Part shown: one piece after another, positions 46,001 to 54,798 of the stretch | Layout: each line of letters starts with the position of its first letter | How positions within the stretch are numbered: the stretch's first letter is position 1 | Assembly (NCBI GenBank): GCA_965116935.1 | Contig: OZ220737.1 | Span: forward strand, 5,022,001 to 5,086,000 | Direction of reading: 5' to 3' | DNA length: 64,000 bases | Source of the DNA: VXYL01 sp965116935 | Lineage (GTDB): Bacteria; Pseudomonadota; Gammaproteobacteria; Pseudomonadales; Azotimanducaceae | Program-made: the position numbers and the translations under genes | The notes under the pieces: generated by a model | What the model was told of the DNA's origin: nothing | Database searches by the model: none | What the model saw: the letters and a program-made list of their open reading frames with translations, nothing else

Positions 46001-49000
46001 GATTGCATGACGATGTCCGGGTGATATCCAGCGGCGAGCAAAGCGGTCACTTGCCGCGCCGCAGGGATGCGGAAGTCCGTTGGCAGCCGGGAAATCTGCC
46101 AGTCCTCCCGCTCCAGCGACTTGCGCGCTTGATCGAGCAGGCGTCCGACGTCGATACGCTTCTTAACAAGTGCTTTGGCAACTGCGGAGTATATTCCAAG
46201 CACCGAATTTGCGACACCGTTGAGCTGGCTATCGTGGAGGTCCTCTTGCGCCTTTTGCTTCGAGTCCTTGGCAACCTGTGGTCTAGGCGAGAACACATCT
46301 GCGGGTTCCGCGGTGTGGCCTGCGCGGGCCTGATACAGTGAATACGCGCGAAAGATCAAATCAACATTGAACGTGGTATAACAATCCAGCCTGTCGACAC
46401 GGCGCCCGCCCCAGCTTAGGAAGGCACTCAAAACACGCGCTACGGCGTCGTTCCCGCTACCGAGGCCAGTAAGGACCTCGCACGCCGTTAGGGCCGCATC
46501 TAGGGCAAGGCCCTTGGTGTTCGAACGAGTTGAGACGGACTTGCCGTGCTTCTGGAGGCGGTTTGGGACGTTCAGTCGCGCAAGCATCGCCGCAAGTTCG
46601 TCGCCGTCGATGTCGCAGCCAGCAAGCGCGAGACAGTTTGCGACAGTCAGGTAGGTTACTGGATCGGTCCGGAGCATTGACAGGGCGGTCTGGCCCCATC
46701 CCCGATGACCCTCAGCAAGCAATCGGTGACAGACCAAGCTCGCTACCGGGGGACGAATCGACCGGGGCCGCCATCTTGCGGCGTTCTCGATCGCTGCGAC
46801 AGGACCATCGAGCTTGAATGCCGCCTCGATGCTGCCTGCAATCGCGGAGTAGCCTATCGGCCAGTCAAGATGCGGTCGTGAAGCCGCGGCGTGCCTTCGC
46901 GCCTCAAGCCAAGCACCGAGGGACCGCAAGCCGTCGCGGTAGGACAGCCCGTCCTGTCGATCCGCGTACACGGCCAGTTGATGAAAGAGAAGCGGTCCAT
47001 GGCGAGCGATGGAATTGTCGTCGCCTAGTATCATGCGCGAAGCTGTATCTGGCGCGAACCGAGCCGCGAGATCTGGGCTATCGACCAACAGGCGCCGCAA
47101 CGCGGTTTCGGTTTCGATACCCTCGGCCCCCATTAGGATGAAACGTGTAGCTCGTGCCGGGTCCCCAGCACTGCGGCAGACTTTGATAGCTAGCCTCAAT
47201 CGCTGCGCCTCCGCCTCACGTCGGAGTGCCGGGTCGGCAATAGCGTCGAGGGCTTGTTCTGCCTCTGTCAGGCCCAGCAGCTCCTCGCCGCGGTTGGCCA
47301 AAACAAGCGCACCGGCGACGTTCAAGGCTGCATAGGAGTCATTTCTCCACTGGCCTAGCAACACGTCTGCGGCGCGCCCCCTAGTTTCCGAGAGTTTTCG
47401 CTCGGCCTCCTCACGCACGAAGGCCTCCAGGTCTTCGTCGGCGAGTCTCACGGCGTCGTCGTCGACGCGAAGACCGGGCGCAAGATCAGCGCAAGCGTCC
47501 TTCACCCTGGATATCGGCTCTTGGACCACTTCGGCCACGTGATTGAGGGGGATGGGCGTTGGCAGGGAGGCGAGTGCCGCGCATAGTCGCGGCACAAGGT
47601 CGGTACCGTCCTTCCCGATGGCCTCATCGAACTGACTGCGAAAGATGTCGCTGAGCGTCTTGCCGCCCGGCCTCAGCATGGCGAGGACGGTATGGGGATC
47701 CGGACCGGAGGCCAACGCGTAGGCCTGAACTCGTGGATTGCCTTTGGATAGATGGTGGAACTCTTCAACCCACTGGTCGCCCACCGTTAGCTCTCTGCGG
47801 GCGTGTTCGGCGCTCTCGTCTTGGCTGAAGGGACCAATCACAATCTTGCGGAATGCCGGCGGCAGATGCAGTTCGCTAAGGCGACCGGTTCTCGAAGTGA
47901 CAAGGACGCGAACGTTCAGCGGCAGCTCTCCGAGGTGCAGCAAGTCTTCGATGAAGCACGATTCCTCTCGGGTTGCGCTCGCGACGATTGCGTTGTCCGC
48001 GGCGTCTGCCGCGACTACGAGCAGAGCATCGGGTGCCTGATCTGCGAGGGCTGCCGCGGCATGGCAAAGCCGAGTGTGGAAAAGGCGTGGGTAGTCCAAG
48101 TCGGGGCCGGGCGTGAGAAACAGAGGAAGACGGAGGCTTGTGGCCAGTTCGTTGGTGAGTTGGAGAAAGGCATCTCTTGGACGATGCCGCAATGCGCTCA
48201 CGTCCAAATAGCGTCCGCTGCCGTAGCAGTCGTAGACAACCACGACCGATGCCTGTGGCAAGGCTGCCTCGATTTCCTGCAAGGCAGTCGTCTTACCTGT
48301 GCCTGCGGCGCCGTGGAGGCACACGTACTGGCTTCCACTCTGCATTGCCGCAACGGCCTGTCGAACCGAGACGCGACTGACAGGATGCTGGATGTGCTTG
48401 AGGTCGGAAGGGCACGGAAACAGACCGTACTCGTCGGAAGCGCCCACGAGTTGCAGTCGCACGTCTTCGGGCGTGATTATCTCACCGGCAGCCTCAGGCA
48501 TCATGCATCGGCGCACGAACTGTCGGAAGCGGGTCGCAGGCTCTCGAATGCTCGGCCCAGTCCACGCTGCGACGGCGCGCAACATGTTGCCCTCGGCGGC
48601 CAAGCGAGACCCGTCGGTACCCTGGAAACTGAGAGCTGATGCGAAGCTGACGAATTGGTCCTTGGTGAGGCCCGCAGCGCCTGCTGCGAATGCCAAGCGA
48701 GCGGACGGTTCCTTCAGTGGTGGTTCTTCCGCAGGCATTGACGTTAGCAACGCACATCCGCACCGCAGGGCTGCTTGAACCTCGGGATCAACGGGCTGAT
48801 TGCTGACGAAGGCAAGATCAACGGAGGGATTGCGGTCGACGAGCTCCTTCCATGCTCTAGCCAGGCGAGCCACCACCGAGCGGTGTTTACCTTGCGTTAG
48901 GCGGGCGACTGTCCAGCTAGTATCGGGGTTGGCGGAAGAGTACTTGACCTGAACCAGAGTGATACGCGTCGCGTCGGCTGCATTCCGGCCGCCGAAATAC

Positions 49001-49218
49001 AAGGTGCAGTCCACACCGTCCCACGCATCCGGTGTGGTTTGACTTTCGTCAACTGCGGCCAAGCCCTCGAGCGCAAGCGCTTGCAGGTCATCGTCATTCG
49101 CTAGCAAACGGATGGCTTGCCGTGCCGCCCAAAGCTCGTGGTAGTCGTCGCCTGCATTTGAGGGGCGTGCGCCGCGGAAATGACTCGCTGGGTTCGGCAC
49201 CGTCTCATCCAATCTCAA
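43000..49218 (-). CDS. Avs-like STAND NTPase with N-terminal Cap4/DUF4297-type nuclease
   Basis: A 2,072-residue protein. Residues about 20-130 form a Cap4/DUF4297 PD-(D/E)xK nuclease (GDDYHELWAARQAI, DGVDCTLYF with Asp70, ITLVQVKYSS with Gln90-Lys92). A P-loop STAND NTPase follows: Walker A LHGAAGTGKTT (303-311), Walker B-like ALLVVAADAADN (about 398-409) and RVLVTSRTGRL (about 437-447). The remaining 1,500 residues are helical repeats, the sensor part in antiviral STAND proteins. Known Avs proteins bind phage terminase or portal and then degrade DNA through such nucleases. The last 45 residues as read are implausible (ARRRR...), and a nine-G run at 43140-43148 precedes them. Base composition is less GC-rich than the neighbours, suggesting transfer. 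Confidence 0.82.
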   Translation of the reverse strand: MRLDETVPNPASHFRGARPSNAGDDYHELWAARQAIRLLANDDDLQALALEGLAAVDESQTTPDAWDGVDCTLYFGGRNAADATRITLVQVKYSSANPDTSWTVARLTQGKHRSVVARLARAWKELVDRNPSVDLAFVSNQPVDPEVQAALRCGCALLTSMPAEEPPLKEPSARLAFAAGAAGLTKDQFVSFASALSFQGTDGSRLAAEGNMLRAVAAWTGPSIREPATRFRQFVRRCMMPEAAGEIITPEDVRLQLVGASDEYGLFPCPSDLKHIQHPVSRVSVRQAVAAMQSGSQYVCLHGAAGTGKTTALQEIEAALPQASVVVVYDCYGSGRYLDVSALRHRPRDAFLQLTNELATSLRLPLFLTPGPDLDYPRLFHTRLCHAAAALADQAPDALLVVAADAADNAIVASATREESCFIEDLLHLGELPLNVRVLVTSRTGRLSELHLPPAFRKIVIGPFSQDESAEHARRELTVGDQWVEEFHHLSKGNPRVQAYALASGPDPHTVLAMLRPGGKTLSDIFRSQFDEAIGKDGTDLVPRLCAALASLPTPIPLNHVAEVVQEPISRVKDACADLAPGLRVDDDAVRLADEDLEAFVREEAERKLSETRGRAADVLLGQWRNDSYAALNVAGALVLANRGEELLGLTEAEQALDAIADPALRREAEAQRLRLAIKVCRSAGDPARATRFILMGAEGIETETALRRLLVDSPDLAARFAPDTASRMILGDDNSIARHGPLLFHQLAVYADRQDGLSYRDGLRSLGAWLEARRHAAASRPHLDWPIGYSAIAGSIEAAFKLDGPVAAIENAARWRPRSIRPPVASLVCHRLLAEGHRGWGQTALSMLRTDPVTYLTVANCLALAGCDIDGDELAAMLARLNVPNRLQKHGKSVSTRSNTKGLALDAALTACEVLTGLGSGNDAVARVLSAFLSWGGRRVDRLDCYTTFNVDLIFRAYSLYQARAGHTAEPADVFSPRPQVAKDSKQKAQEDLHDSQLNGVANSVLGIYSAVAKALVKKRIDVGRLLDQARKSLEREDWQISRLPTDFRIPAARQVTALLAAGYHPDIVMQSSKALHRTWVSDGTNEASDLIGRLSLRPELREPLLEDLFSGAAEVRKMQKSANEKCQALLEYARMILPLSADDAKACFTWAMESTKELDAEAMLQIGVLDKLVDAGGGYLADRHEAVRELSAIVEDAAVRLKGYDHFPWQEAIHAIAQLDVPMALACTKRWDVEGVVSLTELLPPLLRAGLSTGSLKPTQAAGLALFSDDAVELLAEAAAGEELPDGNPHQHALAEEAASFALTQGGRLSEQAMGKKDDHIHRRLVARQKEFLASLEARASVSPEEDDSDRPSAAAPTLREWDPATLVDSVLLQATIDQQCEASRDLGVSASPAAHFEAARAAVPPSGRRQHLDALSAIHTGWSGSHAPKALIAAAEQWANSPAVEDWCRAALPEFVVVRFDALAGFLPYESKALLSALELLGLDAPQQCDVVFRGVERHVASLGSAALFGLAGLVARKLKAHEAAALATWYVHRIASRLGATDLATSDVPRANTDAVAQFLFAYLGDCDLGLRWRAAHAIRSLARTGDIDTLRALVGEYNRRAKAPPRNTSGHYWLAAKLWFVIAWDRISAESPDVASEFGQTLLEIALDVDFPHLLVRSFAHDASLKLAATGHLSLADDVRAQLDAITNPLLPRISRRQPTSVFEPFGSVEEGRFRFDPMDTLPYWYEPLLRSFADLDMATFVGEAERWIIDKWGYSGDVSTARHVGPAGRFDVGSWALLSNRHGSIPTVEPLSTHLEWHAMWCAAGELLKTCALPKPAEEDWEDEWNALSTKVEREKLAGSPLWSADLRRPVPLQPNNWVSPSEDFEAWIQQISESYYRAEVLPEGVSHLVVVDAASDRRFQTTSETVRISSALVEPSTGGGLLRALQTMADSWDYRLPQEGDEHEIKEVPFQLIGWLAEDWRDSGLDEKDPFRASTLTVVCRPGRLVSAACGLRRSPDGQPCWFTRDSEAPMFRFECWGGAARRRRTVQHAQACFRPSHACDEGASSAIPPSGTVGLNRRSGGIAT
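43140..43148 (-). repeat. nine-base G tract (homopolymer) at probable frame switch
   Basis: On the coding strand the STAND gene has nine consecutive G. With nine, the frame ends at 43000 after a low-complexity tail. With eight, translation would continue as GGPLDDDEPYSMRRHVSGHR and TKEHLARFLRAAQLDLIVEV, ending at 42858; this looks like a natural conserved C-terminus. Slippage at such tracts is a known cause of phase variation. Confidence 0.7.
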
Positions 49219-49421
49219 GCATATTCATTGTTGGCTAGCGCGTCTTGGCGGTGTACGGCCATGTGTCCGGGACGCGGAGGTACTCGCTCTGCATCAACCT
49301 CCGGGATCACCACTTATACCACGGTCGAAGCGCATGATCTCCAAGCGCTGACGGCTACTTTCCGTTTCCCGATCCCCAGACAACGACGCGGGGGTTCGTG
49401 GATACATCGCTCGGGGCGCCG

Positions 49422-49580
49422 CTAGCGGTCGAGGGCATACGCGTACCCCAGCCCGTGTTTGCGGTCAAGGCCCGCCGCCCGCGTCTGGTCCCCGTACACC
49501 TTGCGCTGCTCGGCGTAGTTGTGCCCGGGCGGAATCAGCGCTCCGCCGTTCCCATAGGTGCGCCGGCCTGCAACGACTGT
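49422..49580 (-). pseudogene. relic of an Integrase_1-type recombinase or related mobility gene
   Basis: On the minus strand this reads RTYGNGGALIPPGHNYAEQR followed by AAGLDRKHGLGYAYALDR and a stop. The DRKHGL...AYA block and NYAEQRK are features I associate with Integrase_1-domain proteins (relatives of tyrosine recombinases). Only about 50 residues remain. The rest of the 49219-49911 gap has no recognisable gene. It lies beyond the STAND operon, opposite the other integrase relic. Confidence 0.55.
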
Positions 49581-49911
49581 TGGTAGTGACCTGGCGCGGC
49601 CTCAACGCCTCCAACGAATGCGCGCGACGCGCTTCAGTCGAACCGCGCGTCTTCAATCTCCAGTACCGTTCCGTCGCCCGAAGCGCCGCGTGTCTGTCGG
49701 CAAGGTCCCACGACGGCACCCTTCCGACCGCTCAAGCTCGCGTCCGCACCTCTGACGAGCAAAGCCTCCACAACGGAAGCGTTCGCCACATCTTGCACCC
49801 AACGTCGCGACCATCAGCGCTCGGCCTGCAATGTCGCGAGCGTCTGGATTCGCGCCGACATCGCGCCCGCCACCTTGCCCTCCGTACGAAGCCGGCGCTG
49901 AATGCGTGGCG

Positions 49912-50517
49912 TCAAATGACCTTCAGATGCCGATCAAGACCGCCACAAATCTCGGCAAGCTCTTCCATCCCGGCTTCATCCCCGTTCATCTCAAGCAACT
50001 CAGCGCCGGCGCGAATCTGGATCTCAATAGCGAGTCCAATGAGCGACATCACATCCTGCACCGCGTAATTGGGCTCTATGGTGTCTGCGCCTACGCGCCC
50101 AAGAACATGAAGCCGGCCACCATGCGCCAGGTCGTGAAGCGCCTCCATCCCTTCCGCAACACGCTTCAGCCACTTGGACTCCGACGGTGCGACTTCGTCT
50201 AGCGCATACATCAGATCCCTGATCCGCCATGGCGTCGGTCGCCCCACCCTCACGAACTCGTCGATTGCCGCGTCGTCTGCGCTTCGCAACGCCCACAGCG
50301 CCCGCGCATACGCCTCGACGAGCGGCCTTGCGAGCCCGAGAGCAGGGCCCGGAAGATTGCACTTGGCCAGTATCGTCGTCGCATCAGAGAGGTCCTGCGA
50401 GTGTTGGAACAAGGCGATCGCCACTCGCTCTCGGTCGCCAGCTGGCATCGCACACCCGTCCAGCCTGCCATGCAGCCAGCGACTGAGGGCCACGGCTGAT
50501 TCAATCAGAGCATCCAT
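49912..50517 (-). CDS. DUF6988-like helical protein
   Basis: About 201 residues from ATG 50517 (upstream GTG 50550 and TTG 50628 are alternatives). Resembles the DUF6988 group: an N-terminal helix (ALIESAVALSRWLHGRL), a middle block around GLARPLVEAYARALWALRSA, and a C-terminal DLAHGGRLHVLGR with TIEPNYAVQDVM. The family is small, helical and of unknown function, frequent on genomic islands and near defence genes. Assignment is by pattern only. Confidence 0.6.
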   Translation of the reverse strand: MDALIESAVALSRWLHGRLDGCAMPAGDRERVAIALFQHSQDLSDATTILAKCNLPGPALGLARPLVEAYARALWALRSADDAAIDEFVRVGRPTPWRIRDLMYALDEVAPSESKWLKRVAEGMEALHDLAHGGRLHVLGRVGADTIEPNYAVQDVMSLIGLAIEIQIRAGAELLEMNGDEAGMEELAEICGGLDRHLKVI

Positions 50518-50817
50518 GTCGGATGCTCGCTCTGGAACCTCGTCATTCACCGTGATCAAGCTACCAGCGCTGAACCTTTGGTAGCAAGGCCCGGCACGCA
50601 CCGGGCATTGCTTAGCGTCCAGCGTCAACCTTGGCAGACAGTGGCAACGTGAGCCTTCCCCTGGCTCATGTCAATGGCAGTACATGCGTCCGCCGGTATG
50701 CGGCTTCGACGAGTTGCCGCTCCCAAGCGCCGTCTCGCACGATTCCGGCTGCGGGGACGTAGCCGCATTGCCGGGCTCCGCCACGCCACGGACACCAGCG
50801 TGGCACGTCGATGCACT

Positions 50818-51573
50818 TCACGGCATCTCTATCTCGATGCAGACACCGTTGTGGTCGCTCAGCTCGAACTCCCCGTCGAAGCGACTGAAGAACCGCGGCG
50901 GTCCTGCACGAAGGTCCGGCGAAAGCCCGACGTGGTCCTTGAACCTCTTGTCCAGGGCAGGGTCATCCCATTCGCCGGCCGTCGGCAGCGCCCATCCGGA
51001 AAATGCGGCCTCCCGTTTCCGATTGACCCCACTTCGCCTTCCGGGATACCCCCTTGGCGGTATTTCCAGGTTGAAGTCCCCGAGCAGTATCGTCCGCTGG
51101 CGGAATTGTGGCTGTGTCAGGACGTCGCGGTGCAGGGCGTCCAGATACTCGCAGGCCCCCTCCCAACGCTGATGCGTCCTGGTTCCCCATCGGCTTTCCT
51201 TTGTGCGGTAGCCGTGATATGGAATGCACATGCCAACCACCGTGATGGCCGTTCCGGCGAATGTCGTGGTCGCGCAAACAAATCGTCCCTCGGGCAGACT
51301 CTCAGACCCCATCCTGTCCACATCGGTCCATCCTGACCGACTCCAGAGGGCCACCTTCCTTGCGCCGCGCTCCTCGTGTCCCCCCGGCCACTCGGACAGG
51401 TCGCTCGTGACCGTCTCCCCGCCATCCGGCATCAGTTCGGGAAGCGCCTCGGTGAGGCAGATCACGTCGGCGTCGTGGCGCGCAACAAGCTGGCGCGATC
51501 TCTCGACTCTGACTGTCCCAATGTGCAGCTTGTCCGCCTGAGCATTCCAGTTCAGGACCTTCATCCAGACCAT
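50818..51573 (-). CDS. endonuclease/exonuclease/phosphatase (EEP) family protein
   Basis: A 251-residue EEP-fold phosphodiesterase. Catalytic landmarks: LNWNAQADK (Asn), ICLTEALPE (Glu), LLGDFNLEIPP (Asp-Asn), and terminal FELSDHNGVCIEI (Asp-His). Start ATG 51573 follows GGAG at six bases. The His of the PYHGY block and several Arg suggest a nucleic acid or inositol-phosphate-like substrate, but this is unknown. It is distinct from xthA at 31 kb. The neighbours are mostly relics, so it may be accessory. Confidence 0.85.
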   Translation of the reverse strand: MVWMKVLNWNAQADKLHIGTVRVERSRQLVARHDADVICLTEALPELMPDGGETVTSDLSEWPGGHEERGARKVALWSRSGWTDVDRMGSESLPEGRFVCATTTFAGTAITVVGMCIPYHGYRTKESRWGTRTHQRWEGACEYLDALHRDVLTQPQFRQRTILLGDFNLEIPPRGYPGRRSGVNRKREAAFSGWALPTAGEWDDPALDKRFKDHVGLSPDLRAGPPRFFSRFDGEFELSDHNGVCIEIEMP

Positions 51574-51933
51574 CCAAGTCTCCAGTGAGTCGGACGGATG
51601 CTATGGTTCCTGCGCGGATGTCGCCAGCCTTCATGCCTGCTGCTTTTGGCACGGTGCCGCCCGCGTGGCCTTGCCAACTGAAGGCCGGCCGCCAACGACA
51701 TGTGGCACGGTGGTGGAGATCCAAGACATCTGGCCAGTCTCGCCCGCCAGGGCAGGGGATTCGCTAGTCCTGCGTCGTCTTGTGCTCGTCCGACACGCTA
51801 CGGCGCCACCGAGACGGCCCGGTGCTTCCGGTTGAAGAACTCGATCCGCGCACAACTAGCCCAGACATCCGAAAGGCTGACCCCTGCGGGCCGTTCGTTG
51901 ACGGGTTGTACGCGGGCAGCCGTCGGCGTGGCG

Positions 51934-52146
51934 TCATCTGCAGGTATCGACGGGCGTGCGTTCGCGAGGCGGCACGAAGCTCGGTGTGCCGAGCCCGAAC
52001 CGGCACATGCGCGCCAGCCAGCGGCTGTCCTCGATGTGCGTCTTGCGTCCGCGCAGCTGCCGGACCCGCGGGGCGTTGAGCAGTTGCACTTCGGTCCCGG
52101 CGCGGGCGTCCGGCCTTCCGAGCCCATTTGCCGCCAGCGTCACCAT
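51934..52146 (-). pseudogene. IS110-family transposase fragment
   Basis: On the minus strand a 70-residue stretch reads TEVQLLNAPRVRQLRGRKTH followed by IEDSRWLARMCRFGLGTPSF, the conserved block of IS110 transposases (N-terminal RuvC-like domain: LLVNARHV..GRKTDVKDAEWLA). The remainder of the transposase is missing. The surrounding gap 51574-52382 has no other recognisable feature. Confidence 0.75.
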
Positions 52147-52382
52147 GGGTCGTAGGAACGCGAATGTCCCCGGGACTCTTCATTCGCATTCATGTCAAGA
52201 GCTTACTCTCGAAACGCCCGGAGTAAGCCCGTCCCCTACGGCCTCGCACGGCACATGCCTCGTCGGCCCGAGACAGAGCTTCCCTGGGAAGGAAGTGAAC
52301 GTTCGTGGTCCGCGCCGTGTTGCCCGGCGTGGGTGGGAGTACCAGTCCGCTGCCTAGGGGCGTGCTACGGCGTTTGGGTTGG

Positions 52383-53816
52383 CTAGGGCGATCCGACCCC
52401 CTCCCGTGTTGCCTCCACGACGCGGAAGCGCACGTCGGACCAATCGGCGAGTGTGCGGACGAAGTGCTCGTCGGGGATGGGCAGGTGGGTGGCGTCGGCG
52501 CGTGTTTGCCCCCAAGTCGGGTCGAAGGCGTGCCAGTAGCCGTCCACGGCGATTTCGTTCCAGGCGTGCGGCGCGAAGCCTTGTTGCTCGACGCTGTAGG
52601 CGATGCCGACGACGGTGCGCGCTGGCAAGCCGGCGGCGCGGGCCAGGGACGTGAGCACGTCGGCGAATTCGGAGCAGTCGCCAACGCGGTCTCGCAACGT
52701 GTCGTGAACGGTGCGCAACGACACCTGCTCGCGGTAGGAGAGGTGGCTGTGGACGAACAGCGTGAGGGCATTGGCGCGTTGCCGGGCATCGTCGAGTCCG
52801 GCGGTTGCGCGCTCGGCGACCGCATGCACTTCGGGTGCATCGGCGGGATAGGTCAATGTTGCTTCCGTTGCGGCCTCGAGCTCGCGCTCGGTGGCCGGCC
52901 GAGACCGCAGCGAGTCGCCGATGAGCCGCATCTCTCCCCCGACCACTTCGGAGTGGCCCGGCCAAGGCAGCGCTTCGCTCGCGGCCAGCACGAGGCGCGT
53001 CAATTCGTCCGGGCGATCAATGCCCGGCGTTGCCGGCGCGAGCCACCAACCGGCGGTGAACGGCGCAGCGCCCACGCCCTGGGCATCGCGCCACGCGAGC
53101 GCCATGTCGGCATCGCCAACGCGGTCAATGGTGAACAACGGCGGCAATGCCAGTCTGCGCGGCACCAGGTCTGCATCAAGGCGGATTCGGGTCTCGTCCA
53201 GCCGACCGTCTCGGCCGACAACTACATCGCCGCCTGTTCCAGCGCCCGCTTCAAGGACACGCCAAACCGTGCGCCGGAGCGCCAGCCGGTCGAAATCCAC
53301 GGAATGCACCGCGTGCGTTTGCCCTGGCCGTCTCGGGGCTGCCTGCAGCCAGCGTTCGAGCGAGAGATAGCCGGCGAGATCGAAGTCGAAGTCGAAGTCG
53401 GCTACGGTTTCCCGCACCGTGCCGTCCTCTTCGATCCTTGCGACGCCGTCCGCCAAGTGCACCGTTGCCTTCGCTGTGCCGCCCGCGAACCTCGCGTGTC
53501 TGGCAAGCACGAGCCGGTGGGGCGGTGCGGCGGCGAAGATCAGCTCGTCCTCCATGCGCGTCGCCCGCGCGGCGGCCAGCGCAAACTCCAGCTCGCTGTA
53601 GAAGCGAAAGCCGTCCCGCGTGTGCTCGGCAACGGTTCGGTAGTGCCCCACCGGACGATGCCGCAGTTGCACGGCATACCACCGCTCGCCAGCCATGCGT
53701 ACCGCAAGGAGCCCCTCGGGCGTGCTCGGCAGTGCCGCCGAAGGCAAGAGCCACCACGCTACGCCCGTCACGCCGACAAGAACAAGCGCGATGCCGACGC
53801 TGATTCGTACCCTCAT
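52383..53816 (-). CDS. transglutaminase-like membrane-anchored protein
   Basis: A 477-residue protein with an N-terminal membrane anchor or signal (ISVGIALVLVGVTGVAWWLL) and a C-terminal transglutaminase-like (papain-fold) domain. The catalytic triad is visible: Cys in RVGDCSEFADVLTSLARAAG, His in FAPHAWNEIAVDG and Asp in WHAFDPTWGQTRAD. The middle segment is beta-rich. Such bacterial proteins are predicted proteases or crosslinkers acting outside the inner membrane. Single-gene transcription unit by position. Confidence 0.88.
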   Translation of the reverse strand: MRVRISVGIALVLVGVTGVAWWLLPSAALPSTPEGLLAVRMAGERWYAVQLRHRPVGHYRTVAEHTRDGFRFYSELEFALAAARATRMEDELIFAAAPPHRLVLARHARFAGGTAKATVHLADGVARIEEDGTVRETVADFDFDFDLAGYLSLERWLQAAPRRPGQTHAVHSVDFDRLALRRTVWRVLEAGAGTGGDVVVGRDGRLDETRIRLDADLVPRRLALPPLFTIDRVGDADMALAWRDAQGVGAAPFTAGWWLAPATPGIDRPDELTRLVLAASEALPWPGHSEVVGGEMRLIGDSLRSRPATERELEAATEATLTYPADAPEVHAVAERATAGLDDARQRANALTLFVHSHLSYREQVSLRTVHDTLRDRVGDCSEFADVLTSLARAAGLPARTVVGIAYSVEQQGFAPHAWNEIAVDGYWHAFDPTWGQTRADATHLPIPDEHFVRTLADWSDVRFRVVEATREGVGSP

Positions 53817-53930
53817 GGGGCCATGTTAGTCGCTGTTGCGGGTCGGCAGTCCTTCTGACGGGACCTTGAGAACCTTGTACGGCACTCGTGACATGGCTAA
53901 CATGGCGTAGTTTCCACGACGAGCCATGCG

Positions 53931-54284
53931 GTGGAGCGAGCGACCATCTCCGAACTCAGAAATGGGCTAAGTGCGTATCTGCGCCGGGTTCGGCGCGGCG
54001 AGTCGGTCCTTGTCATGGATCGCAAGGTGCCGGTGGCGCGTCTGATCCCGGTTGATGCAACGCCGGGAATACGGGAAGAACGGGCCGAGTACGTCGTGGA
54101 AAGTCGGAAAGTGGAGGATGAAGCCAAGCTCGCTCGGTTGGAAGCTTTGGGCGTGATCACACGGCCGGCCCGAACGGGCAGTTCCCGAGACCTAATCCGA
54201 AGCTGGAAGCCCATTCCGGGCGCAGGCCTTGTCGAAGCTGTGATCGCCGCCCGACGAGAAAGCGACGGCGACGATTATCGATGA
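53931..54284 (+). CDS. Phd/YefM-type antitoxin
   Basis: A 117-residue protein whose first 45 residues (TISELRNGLSAYLRRVRRGE and VLVMDRKVPVARLIP) match the Phd/YefM DNA-binding fold. GTG at 53931 is the start. It binds and neutralises the downstream PIN toxin and probably autoregulates the promoter. Its end overlaps the toxin ATG by four bases (ATGA). Confidence 0.9.
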   Translation: MERATISELRNGLSAYLRRVRRGESVLVMDRKVPVARLIPVDATPGIREERAEYVVESRKVEDEAKLARLEALGVITRPARTGSSRDLIRSWKPIPGAGLVEAVIAARRESDGDDYR

Positions 54285-54742
54285 ATTTCTGGGACACCTC
54301 CGCAGTCGTGGCCATGCTTGCCGGTGAAAATGCCGCTCCAATCGCACGCCGCATCCACGACGCCGACGACCGCATGGTCGTGTGGTGGGGCACGTCGGTT
54401 GAGTGTGCCGCTGCGGTCGCAAGTCGAGAGCGGGCTAAGTCCTTGCGGCCCCATCGAGCCACAGAGATCCTCGAACGCGCAGATCAGCTCGCCGAGTTCT
54501 GGCATGAAGTCGAGCCGGACCAGCGCATCAGGGCCCACGCGCGGCGTCTGCTGCGCGTGCATCCGCTTCGAGCAGCAGATGCCCTGCAACTCGCCGCGGC
54601 TGTTGTGTTCGCAGAAGACAACCAAGCCGGCGTAGGCTTCGTCTCTTTCGACGCACGACTTAACGACGCCGCTGCACGCGAAGGCTTCCCGATCCTCACG
54701 GAAGCTGCCACGGGACGAGAGGCGCCTCCGGATTCGAGCTAA
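54281..54742 (+). CDS. vapC: VapC-family PIN toxin
   Basis: A 153-residue PIN ribonuclease with Asp in FWDTSAVVAML, Glu in TSVECAAAVA, Asp in RAADALQLAAA and Asp in SFDARLNDAA. VapC enzymes cleave tRNA or rRNA and stop translation. It is translationally coupled to its Phd-type antitoxin (overlap at 54281-54284). Intact pair; a normal type II toxin-antitoxin module. Confidence 0.92.
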   Translation: MNFWDTSAVVAMLAGENAAPIARRIHDADDRMVVWWGTSVECAAAVASRERAKSLRPHRATEILERADQLAEFWHEVEPDQRIRAHARRLLRVHPLRAADALQLAAAVVFAEDNQAGVGFVSFDARLNDAAAREGFPILTEAATGREAPPDSS

Positions 54743-54798
54743 CCGGACCGAGGAGTTCGCCGGCTACAATGCCGCCTTTGCCGCCCTGCCAGCTTGCC

